Assembly (NCBI GenBank): GCA_023144635.1
Contig: JAGLFH010000005.1
Location: 1-64,000 of the forward strand
Origin: Candidatus Auribacterota bacterium
GTDB lineage: Bacteria; Auribacterota; JAFGBW01; JAFGJP01
Length of the DNA: 64,000 nucleotides
Reading direction: 5' to 3'
Shown piece by piece: positions 36,168 through 44,571 of this stretch; position 1 is the stretch's first letter; every line of letters starts with the position of its first letter. The notes under the pieces are model-generated. The model was not told where the DNA came from. It searched no databases and saw only the letters and a list, made by a program, of their open reading frames with translations. The position numbers were made by a program, and so were the translations under genes.

Positions 36168-37558
36168 GAGACGCTTTCTTTAGAAACAAAAAAAATAATC
36201 CTTTTCAAGAGATATGTCTTAATAACTTTTCACACGGAGGACTACCTGTTGGTTCTCTCTATCCAAACAGCTATTATTGTGGTATGAGTAATCTTGGCTT
36301 TCAGAGCATCTGCCGCCTTATAGGTGAGATGAAAAGCATTACACTGGAGAGATATTTTTTAGAGAGTGAGAAAAATAAAAGACTACTTTCATATGAAAAT
36401 GGAATAGACCTTGGACGGTTGAAGATTTTTTTAGCATCAGTTAGCTTTGAAGAAGATGTCTTATTAATGCTAGGTATGCTTAAACGTGCAGGCATTGAAA
36501 GAGATAGAAGAAAGAGAGTATTTCCTATAATAATAGCAGGTGGAGCATTTGTGACCATTGCTCCCCAAGTTTTTAAAAATATTGCCGATGTTATTTATAC
36601 TGGATATCTTGGTAGCCATCAGAAAAAGAAATTTTCAAATATATTACAAAAAGATTTCCAAGAAAAAAGCACATTATTAAAAGAATTTTCTAAAATAAAG
36701 GGAGCGTATGTTCCTGATTATAATACTGTAAATACAATAAATTATCCTGAAAGTGCAGAGTTTGAAGAAAGTGTTTACATTGCAGAAGAAACCCAATTTA
36801 GCAATATGTTACTTTTAGAGATTGGAAGGGGCTGCCCTTTTTCCTGCTGTTTTTGTTCTTTAGGTCATATTTACAAGAAAGTTTTATGGAGAGACGAAGA
36901 GGAAATAATAAAAATATGTAGAAAGGCGCATAGAACATCGAAAGAGAGACTTAATAATATAGGTCTTATTGCTCCTGTTCCTAATTTTCATCCACAGATA
37001 AAATCAATATTAAAGACCTTGTCATCCATTGGCTTTAAAGTATCTCTTTCTTCTCTTCGTGTAGGCAATACTGATAAGGAATTTTTTGAGATATTTAAAA
37101 AATGCGGTCAAAGGACTTTTACAATTGCTCCGGAAGTGCCGGGAGAAGACGAAAGAGAAGCAATAGGGAAAAGATTAAAGACAGAGCATATCTATGAGTG
37201 CCTTACGAATGCCTTTTCTGCAGGATTTAGAGAAGTGAAAATGTATTTTCTAATTGGTATAAAGGGTATGGATAATAAAAATGATGTTTTGGAACTGAAA
37301 AGATTTTTAAATGCCATCCCTGTTCATATGAAAATCAAATTATCATTTAATCCTTTTGTTCCTAAACCCGGAACTCCATTTGAAATGAAGGAAATGATGA
37401 ATAAAACAAAGCTTAAAAAGCTTATGAACTTAATAAAAAAAGAGATATCATCTTTTAAAACCGTGAGCATGAAATTCGGAAGCTTGAAAAGTTTTGAGCT
37501 ACAGTATAAAATTGCACATGCAGATGAAAATACAATATTTAACCTGCATTTTTCATGA
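36164..37558 (+). CDS. B12-binding-like radical SAM protein (TTG start overlapping pilT stop)
   Basis: EIGRGCPFSCCFC cluster motif, FTIAPEVPGEDEREAIGKRL, FNPFVPKPGTPFE. Confidence 0.85.
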   Translation: MRDAFFRNKKNNPFQEICLNNFSHGGLPVGSLYPNSYYCGMSNLGFQSICRLIGEMKSITLERYFLESEKNKRLLSYENGIDLGRLKIFLASVSFEEDVLLMLGMLKRAGIERDRRKRVFPIIIAGGAFVTIAPQVFKNIADVIYTGYLGSHQKKKFSNILQKDFQEKSTLLKEFSKIKGAYVPDYNTVNTINYPESAEFEESVYIAEETQFSNMLLLEIGRGCPFSCCFCSLGHIYKKVLWRDEEEIIKICRKAHRTSKERLNNIGLIAPVPNFHPQIKSILKTLSSIGFKVSLSSLRVGNTDKEFFEIFKKCGQRTFTIAPEVPGEDEREAIGKRLKTEHIYECLTNAFSAGFREVKMYFLIGIKGMDNKNDVLELKRFLNAIPVHMKIKLSFNPFVPKPGTPFEMKEMMNKTKLKKLMNLIKKEISSFKTVSMKFGSLKSFELQYKIAHADENTIFNLHFS

Positions 37559-37627
37559 AATATACAGGTTAGTAGCCATAAAGATGTTATTTGATATAAC
37601 TATTAATTTTAGGATGTATTAGGAAAT

Positions 37628-38317
37628 ATGACAGATATAACGGAAAAATATAAAAGTGTTGTAAGAAATATTACAGACACATTGAAGTCAAAAAATAGAT
37701 CATCTGATGAATGTACATTGATACTTGCAAGCAAATATGCTTCGATTGAAAAGATGCAGGCCCTGATAGATATAGGACACCGTCATTTTGGAGAGAACAA
37801 ATTGCAGGATGCAGAAAAGAAAAAAGCTTATTTTTCAAATAGGTATAGTGATCTTGTATGGCACATGATAGGTAATATCCAGTCAAATAAAAGCAGAAAA
37901 GCAATTCAAACTTTTGATCAAATTCAAACAGTTGACAGAATAAAGATACTTGAGAGGTTGGAAAATGCGGCTGTTGAAATGAATAAATGCATTCCAATAA
38001 TGCTACAGGTGAATCTGGAAGGTGAAAAGACTAAATCCGGAGTTTTGCCGAATGATGTTTATCACCTTTTTGAAAGATCCGTTAAATGTCAAAATCTGAA
38101 GATAGAAGGCCTTATGACCATTCCTCCGTATTTTGATGATCCTGAAGAAGGAAGACCTATTTTTATAAAGATGAAAGAATTGCAGTTAGAGCTTAACAAA
38201 AGTTACGGAAAAGATATTATAAGACATCTTTCTATGGGAATGAGCGATGATTACGTAGTTGCTATTGAAGAGGGTGCTACATTTGTGAGAATAGGAAGTG
38301 CTATTTTTGAAGACTAA
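37628..38317 (+). CDS. YggS-family PLP homeostasis protein
   Basis: LILASKYASIEKMQALIDIGHRHFGENKLQDAEKK, WHMIGNIQSNKSRKA, MGMSDDYVVAIEEGATFVRIGSAIF. Confidence 0.93.
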   Translation: MTDITEKYKSVVRNITDTLKSKNRSSDECTLILASKYASIEKMQALIDIGHRHFGENKLQDAEKKKAYFSNRYSDLVWHMIGNIQSNKSRKAIQTFDQIQTVDRIKILERLENAAVEMNKCIPIMLQVNLEGEKTKSGVLPNDVYHLFERSVKCQNLKIEGLMTIPPYFDDPEEGRPIFIKMKELQLELNKSYGKDIIRHLSMGMSDDYVVAIEEGATFVRIGSAIFED

Positions 38318-38398
38318 GAAAACAATTTTTATTAGTTAAGTTTTTAAAAAAATATTTTATATTAAAAAATAATATAATAAAAATAATATAATAAGAAT

Positions 38399-39988
38399 AT
38401 GATAAAAAAATACGATAAAAATATTGCCCGTATTACAGGTTCTTTTATTATCTCCGGTTTTCATTCAAAAAAAGCTGATAAAAAGTTTGAAGAATTTGTC
38501 TGCCGATATAATTTTTTGGGAATCATTTTCTTTTACAGAAATATAGAAAGTTTTTCACAAGTTAGGACCCTTTGTGAAAAGGCACAGAGGATATCTTTAA
38601 AAAATATAGGTATGCCTCTCATTATATGTGTTGATCAGGAAGGCGGATACGTAGGAAGGTTTAGAAAACGTGAGATATTGTACCCGTCTCCGATGGCTCT
38701 TAATGCATCCAACTCAAAAAAATATTTACATTCAGCAGGCTATTTCCCGAATTTGTTTTTGAGATGGATGGGATTTAATACAAACTTGGGTCCGGTACTT
38801 GATGTATATACAAATCCATTAAATCCTTCCTTGGGGCCGAGATCGTTTGCAGGTGATCCCGCATCTGTAGTTAAATCAAGCAGGGAGTGGATAAAAGGGG
38901 CAAAAAAAACAGGTATGCTGCTGACCGCAAAACATTTTCCGGGAAAGGGCAGGTCGAAAAAGGATTCTCATCTGGATCTTCCTAAGGTAAAAGCGATTAA
39001 AAAAAATATTTTAAACTATGATCTTATACCTTTTAAAGATGCGGTAAAAAATGGAATAGATATGGTGATGACAAGTCATGCCTGGTACACGTGTTTTGAA
39101 AAAAGAAAAAAGCCAGCGACTCTTTCAAAAAAAATAAACACAGATCTGCTACGTAAAATAATGAAATTTAAAGGGTTGCTTTTAACTGATGACATTGAGA
39201 TGCAAGCAATAGGAAAAAATTATAGTGTAGGAGAAGCTGCTGTAAAAGCTATAAAAAGCGGCGCAGATGCAGTCCTTGTATGCAAGAGTAAGAAAAATAT
39301 ACATAATGTCTTTGATGCTATTTATAAATCTATTGTGAATGGAGAAATCTGTTTAGATCTCATCGAAAAAAGTATGAAGCGGAAAAATATCATTAGAAAC
39401 AGGATCCTCAGGATGATGAAAAAGACTATTGATGATGATCTGTTTAAAAGAGAAAGAAAAAGATCTATAGATATCCAGAAAAAAGAGAGCCACAAGGTTA
39501 TTACTGTGATTAAAGGGAGAAATAATATACCTTTTAAGAAAGAAGAAAAAATATTAGCTGTGATACCGTTTAAGCATCCAAGAATACTTGTAGAGGACAG
39601 AAAAAACGAATTGATAGATTTTAAAAAGCTTCTTGAAAAAAAAGGATATAATAAAAGGATCAGATTTATTTTATATAAAAGTATTGGTCAGCTGAAACGT
39701 AAGATCGAAAAATCAGATAAGAATAATCTTATTTTATTGCTTACTAATGATCTTTTTAATGACAAGCTTCAAAAGGATGCTTTTGATTACATTTCATTAA
39801 AATTTAATAAAGTAACGGGTGTTATTGTAAAAAACCCGGTAGATAAGAGATATCTTTTGAAAAAATGTGCTGTGTTGATAGCTACCTATTGTTTTACTTA
39901 CGATGTGCAGTCAGCGCTTGTAGATGTTTTGTTCGAAAAAAACGGAAAAGGTAAAATTTCAAAAGTATTAAAAAAAACGAAACAATAA
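38399..39988 (+). CDS. NagZ-like glycoside hydrolase family 3 protein
   Basis: VDQEGGYVGRFR, NLGPVLDVYTNPLNPSLGPRSFAGDP, TAKHFPGKGRSKKDSHLDLP, LLTDDIEMQAI. Confidence 0.88.
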   Translation: MIKKYDKNIARITGSFIISGFHSKKADKKFEEFVCRYNFLGIIFFYRNIESFSQVRTLCEKAQRISLKNIGMPLIICVDQEGGYVGRFRKREILYPSPMALNASNSKKYLHSAGYFPNLFLRWMGFNTNLGPVLDVYTNPLNPSLGPRSFAGDPASVVKSSREWIKGAKKTGMLLTAKHFPGKGRSKKDSHLDLPKVKAIKKNILNYDLIPFKDAVKNGIDMVMTSHAWYTCFEKRKKPATLSKKINTDLLRKIMKFKGLLLTDDIEMQAIGKNYSVGEAAVKAIKSGADAVLVCKSKKNIHNVFDAIYKSIVNGEICLDLIEKSMKRKNIIRNRILRMMKKTIDDDLFKRERKRSIDIQKKESHKVITVIKGRNNIPFKKEEKILAVIPFKHPRILVEDRKNELIDFKKLLEKKGYNKRIRFILYKSIGQLKRKIEKSDKNNLILLLTNDLFNDKLQKDAFDYISLKFNKVTGVIVKNPVDKRYLLKKCAVLIATYCFTYDVQSALVDVLFEKNGKGKISKVLKKTKQ

Positions 39989-39991
39989 TAA

Positions 39992-42709
39992 ATGATTATG
40001 AGTAAAAAAATAAAATTGCAATCTAAGCTTATCAGGCTTTTGCTTCTTATGGGGATCCTTCCTCTGGTGATCTTTATATTTTTTTCTTTTAATGAAGCAG
40101 AAAAGATAATTATAGAAAAAACTGGGCTTTCACTACAAAAAATTGCTACTGAAAAGGCTGCAAGGATAGACATAGTTATAGAAGATAAAATAAGAATAGT
40201 GGAAAACATTGTTAATGATGCTTTGTTTAGCAGCAGGTTTTTTGGTAATGACTTAAATTCAAAATCTAAAGATTCAGGAGCAATTGATGAGGAAACTGCC
40301 AAAGATATTGAGATTATCATTAAGCTGAATAAGGAAATAAAACACATCACCATAATAGACCTTAATAATAATATTATATATCAGGATATTAAGGATGAAT
40401 TGTTTAAAAATGAAAACAGAAAGTTATGTAACGGTATAATAAAGGATTCGAAAGAATACAGGACCTTTTTATGCAATTTTAAATACAAACCTTCAAAGTT
40501 GATAATGACTGCAAATATAGTTGTTCCTATAAAAGAAAATCAAGGGATTGTTAAAGGGTTTGCTATTTTTAATGTAAGCCTTAGGGAAATAATATATCTT
40601 ACAAGTTTTTTGAAAATAGATGATCCCTTTATCACAATTTTTCGGGATGACGGTTTTGTCGTATTAGATACGGGCAATATTTTTTATCCGTTAATCCTCT
40701 CACGAGAGATGTTGCTGGAATCTACTTTAAATAAATTTGGGTGGAGGAAAGGACTTGCGCGTCAAAAAAAAGATAATTATATTATTGGATATGCTCATCT
40801 TGAAACAATGAACAAACTACTTTTATCAAATGAAAACTATTATGTTTTGCTTTCTTTAGACGAAAAAGATGCTCTCCTTCCTGTTCTTCAGAACTATTTA
40901 CAGTTCTTTTTGATCATTGCTTTGATCATTATTCTGATACTTTTTGCAGCTCTTTATGATGTAAATAAAATAATACGACCTATAAGAGACCTTAAAGAAG
41001 GTGCGAAAATGATAGGAAAAGGATTCCTTGATCACAGACTTTCTATTCATACTGGAGATGAAATCGAGGAACTGGCAAATGCTTTTAATGAAATGGGACA
41101 GCGATTGATGGTTTCAAAGGATAAAATGGAAGATCAGACACATGAACTAAAGCGTCTAAATGACATAAAATCCAATTTTTTATCTTTAATATCCCATGAA
41201 CTGAGAACACCTCTAATGATAATTCAGGAATCTGTTTCTCAGGTGCTTGACGGAATAAAAGGTTCAATAAATGAGTCCCAAAGAGAATACCTATACATGA
41301 CCAAAAGAAATATTTTGAGACTTAATAAGATAATTGCAGATCTTTTGAACATATCACGTATAGAAGCAGGGAAGATAGTAATAAGGAGAAAAAAAATAGA
41401 TATTGCACGTACCCTTCGCGATGAAATAGATATGTATAGATTCAGGGCGGAAAAAAGAAGTATTAAGTTTCTTTCATCTATACCTAATGATGCTTTAACT
41501 CTTTATTGTGATGAAGAGAAAATAAAAATTATCATTGATAATCTTATCAGTAACGCAATTAAATTTACACCTAAAGAAGGAACTATTCGACTTGATGTGA
41601 TAGATAATGTAAATGAAATAGAGATAATTGTAAGTGATACAGGAAAGGGGATCCCTATAGAATTTCAGCAGAAGATGTTTGATAAGTTTGAACGACTCAA
41701 TAATATTCCGCTTGCAGGATCAGGAAGCACGGGATTGGGGCTTGCTATAGCAAAAGAGTTTGTATTGTTACATAAAGGAAAGATCTGGGCTAAAAGTGAA
41801 GAGAATAAAGGGAGCTCTTTTCATGTGATTTTTAATAAGTATACTGCAAGTAAATATTTCAAGGAGTATTTTAATGAGAAAATAAGAGAAGCAGAAGGAA
41901 GGCAGATCGAGCTTTCTGTTATTGTGCTGAGAGTAAACGAGTATAAAAAGGTCTATGTTGATCCTGCTAAAAAAAGAAAGCTTTTTTCACATCTTGTAAA
42001 TATTTCATTTAATAACATTTTTGATTATGAAGAGATTATTCCTCTTAAAAATATGGATGAGATATATGCTTTTCTTTTTACAGATACAAATGGAGCAGAA
42101 ATTATTGTTGAACAGCTAAACAGGATAGTAAATGATTATCTTGAAAGTAAAAACATGAAGAATAACTTTCTTGTTAACATCCTTTCTGTTTCTTATCCAG
42201 AAGACGGACGTGATCTAAAATCACTGCTAAGCACAGCGGGAAAGTTATTTACATATCTTGAGCCATTAAGAAGAAAGTCTAAAAGACTTGGAGAAATGCT
42301 GTTAGAAAAAGGCCTTGTAGATGAAAAAGCCCTTAAAAAAGCACTTGGCTATCAGGATCGAACAGGTCATTTAATAGGAAAGATCTTAATTGATTCAAAA
42401 ATAGTGAAAATCGACGATGTGGCTAAGCTTTTGAATGAGCAGCTCAGGATTCCTTTAATAAAAAGAGAAGATGATGTAAAAATAGAAAAAAAACTGTTTG
42501 AAAAAATACCAAAAGAATTTATTATAAAATATAAGGCAATTCCAGTTAAATTAGATGAGGGAATATGTCAACTGGCTATGGTGAATCCTTTTGATGTTCA
42601 GGCTATAAAGCTTATTTACCATTTGACAGATTGTAAGAAGGTATTGAGTCAGCTTATTATGGAACAGGATTTTGAGTATTTCATGAAGAAATATGAGTTA
42701 ATAGTGTAG
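39992..42709 (+). CDS. Sensor histidine kinase: extracellular sensor + HAMP + HisKA/HATPase_c + degenerate GGDEF-like region + C-terminal MshEN domain
   Basis: LSLISHELRTPLMII H-box; VSDTGKGIPIEFQQKMFDKFER, GSTGLGLAIAKEF; ILSVSYPEDGRDLKSLLSTAGKLF GGDEF-tail-like; RLGEMLLEKGLVDEKALKKALGYQ fits the MshEN signature. Confidence 0.85.
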   Translation: MIMSKKIKLQSKLIRLLLLMGILPLVIFIFFSFNEAEKIIIEKTGLSLQKIATEKAARIDIVIEDKIRIVENIVNDALFSSRFFGNDLNSKSKDSGAIDEETAKDIEIIIKLNKEIKHITIIDLNNNIIYQDIKDELFKNENRKLCNGIIKDSKEYRTFLCNFKYKPSKLIMTANIVVPIKENQGIVKGFAIFNVSLREIIYLTSFLKIDDPFITIFRDDGFVVLDTGNIFYPLILSREMLLESTLNKFGWRKGLARQKKDNYIIGYAHLETMNKLLLSNENYYVLLSLDEKDALLPVLQNYLQFFLIIALIIILILFAALYDVNKIIRPIRDLKEGAKMIGKGFLDHRLSIHTGDEIEELANAFNEMGQRLMVSKDKMEDQTHELKRLNDIKSNFLSLISHELRTPLMIIQESVSQVLDGIKGSINESQREYLYMTKRNILRLNKIIADLLNISRIEAGKIVIRRKKIDIARTLRDEIDMYRFRAEKRSIKFLSSIPNDALTLYCDEEKIKIIIDNLISNAIKFTPKEGTIRLDVIDNVNEIEIIVSDTGKGIPIEFQQKMFDKFERLNNIPLAGSGSTGLGLAIAKEFVLLHKGKIWAKSEENKGSSFHVIFNKYTASKYFKEYFNEKIREAEGRQIELSVIVLRVNEYKKVYVDPAKKRKLFSHLVNISFNNIFDYEEIIPLKNMDEIYAFLFTDTNGAEIIVEQLNRIVNDYLESKNMKNNFLVNILSVSYPEDGRDLKSLLSTAGKLFTYLEPLRRKSKRLGEMLLEKGLVDEKALKKALGYQDRTGHLIGKILIDSKIVKIDDVAKLLNEQLRIPLIKREDDVKIEKKLFEKIPKEFIIKYKAIPVKLDEGICQLAMVNPFDVQAIKLIYHLTDCKKVLSQLIMEQDFEYFMKKYELIV

Positions 42710-42732
42710 ACATTTAACCTAAGAGAAAAAAT

Positions 42733-43113
42733 ATGGATAGAAAAAAGAAAATACTTATTGTAGAAGATAATGAAAAAGATCTTCAGATTGTTGTGGAGCA
42801 TTTAAGTGATGAAAATTATGAGATTATAACAGAAAGAAACGGTGAAGATGCTCTTGATTACATGGAAATGGAAAAACCGGACCTTATCATACTGGATCTT
42901 ATATTGCCGGAGATAGATGGTTTTCAAATATGCCAAAAAGTTAATAAAGCTAGAAGTAATTGGAATCCAAAAGTCATTATAATAACAGCTCTGACGCCAG
43001 TTCTTGATAAATTCAAGAGCGATTGGCTTGAAAAAACACAGGCTAATGCTCTTTTGACTAAACCTGTGTCAAAAGAAGAGCTTTTGAGCAGGATCAAAAG
43101 CCTACTTGATTAA
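42733..43113 (+). CDS. Stand-alone response regulator (REC)
   Basis: ILIVEDNEKD, PDLIILDLILPEIDGFQ, ALLTKPVSKEEL. Confidence 0.92.
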   Translation: MDRKKKILIVEDNEKDLQIVVEHLSDENYEIITERNGEDALDYMEMEKPDLIILDLILPEIDGFQICQKVNKARSNWNPKVIIITALTPVLDKFKSDWLEKTQANALLTKPVSKEELLSRIKSLLD

Positions 43114-43194
43114 TTGCTTTTACATGAGCAGTAAAGTAAGAGCAATCGATAAAAAATCTCCCCGGTTTATTAATAAAATGATCAGGAAAAATAA

Positions 43195-44331
43195 ATGGAT
43201 AATAAAGTAGAAGAATTAAAAAAACATATAAAGATCTTGTCTGAAAGCAGGAACTTATATCAAACTATCATGAATTCACTTCAGGATGGTATATTGGTAA
43301 TTAACAAGAATCAGGAGATCCTTTTTTATAATAGCTCATTTATTAAACACCTGAATATAAAGAGCAAAAGTGCATCTATGACAATAAAGGATTTGTATAA
43401 TCATCTAATGTTTAAAAATATTTTGATGGAAACTAAAGAAATGGATTTTGTTCATTATGTAAGAGATGTAGAAATATTTTCACCACAAAAGAAATATTTA
43501 AGTGTGCAGGCTATTTGTCTAGATGGAAAAGATTCTGAAAAATCAGTAATATATATTGTTCATGACACTACAGTAACAAAGCATAAGCAGGAAGAAGCTT
43601 TTAATAAGGAAAAGATAGGCGCTGTACTTACTCTTGGTGCTGGAATAGCTCATGAACTAGGAAATCCACTTAATTCGTTAAGTATACATCTTCAAATAAT
43701 AAAAAAGTCCTTAAAAGGAAATAAAAAAAGTGAAGTAAAACTGTCAAATTTAAAAAAGCAATTGGATATTATAGAGGATGAGACAAAAAGAATGGATCAT
43801 GTAATATCCAGCTTTTTAAAGGCAATACGCCCGGAGAAAGTGCTTTATAAAGAAATAGATATAATACGGACAGTCAAAAATGCAGTTGATAGCGTTGTAA
43901 AAGTTGCTGAAAAGCATGGTGTAAATATTCTTTTTAATACGGAAATAGAGAAAAAGTACTTATTCGCAGATGCACAGAAAATACATCAAGCTTTAATCAA
44001 TATTATTCTAAATGCAATAGAAGCTATAAAAAGTAAGGGGAACATAACAATCTCATGTGATGAGCAAGCAGGATTCATTATTATCAGAATAACTGACGAT
44101 GGTCCTGGAATAGATGAGGAAAAAATATCCCAGATATTTGATCCTTTTTTTACAACTAAAGATACAGGTGTAGGTCTTGGTCTTGTTATTTCTTATCGTA
44201 TTATCAGGGAGCATGATGGTGAAATATCAGTAAAAAGTTCTCCTGGTAAAGGAGCAACATTCCAAATAAAACTTCCTCTTCGTGAATACAAAATGAAATT
44301 CCTTGAATCTAAGGTAAATAAAAGAAACTGA
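43195..44331 (+). CDS. PAS-containing cytoplasmic sensor histidine kinase
   Basis: PAS-like GILVINKNQEILFYN; GAGIAHELGNPLNSL H-box; ITDDGPGIDEEKISQIFDPFFTTKDTGVGLGLVISYRI. Confidence 0.92.
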   Translation: MDNKVEELKKHIKILSESRNLYQTIMNSLQDGILVINKNQEILFYNSSFIKHLNIKSKSASMTIKDLYNHLMFKNILMETKEMDFVHYVRDVEIFSPQKKYLSVQAICLDGKDSEKSVIYIVHDTTVTKHKQEEAFNKEKIGAVLTLGAGIAHELGNPLNSLSIHLQIIKKSLKGNKKSEVKLSNLKKQLDIIEDETKRMDHVISSFLKAIRPEKVLYKEIDIIRTVKNAVDSVVKVAEKHGVNILFNTEIEKKYLFADAQKIHQALINIILNAIEAIKSKGNITISCDEQAGFIIIRITDDGPGIDEEKISQIFDPFFTTKDTGVGLGLVISYRIIREHDGEISVKSSPGKGATFQIKLPLREYKMKFLESKVNKRN

Positions 44332-44571
44332 CCTCTTATTTATATATTAATTATTTATTTTTTTCCTGATCCAAAAGCACTCTGAAATTCTTATCAATTA
44401 TAATTTAAGTCTTGAATATACATAACTGAACATGCGTGATATAAATAACTTAAGAAAAAGTATATTAAGTTAGAAGTAAAAAACTTGTTAAAGCTTTAAA
44501 ACTTAAAATATTTTTGCTATTCTTTACTCCAAAAGTTCTAAATCATATAGTTATTGGGTAGTAAATAAATT

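Noticed and set aside
38933-38980. NagZ with KHFPGKG instead of KHFPGHG as a catalytic loss
   Set aside because: The Asp-His dyad region (KKDSH) and the nucleophile region (LTDDIEM) are retained, so activity loss cannot be argued from this change alone.
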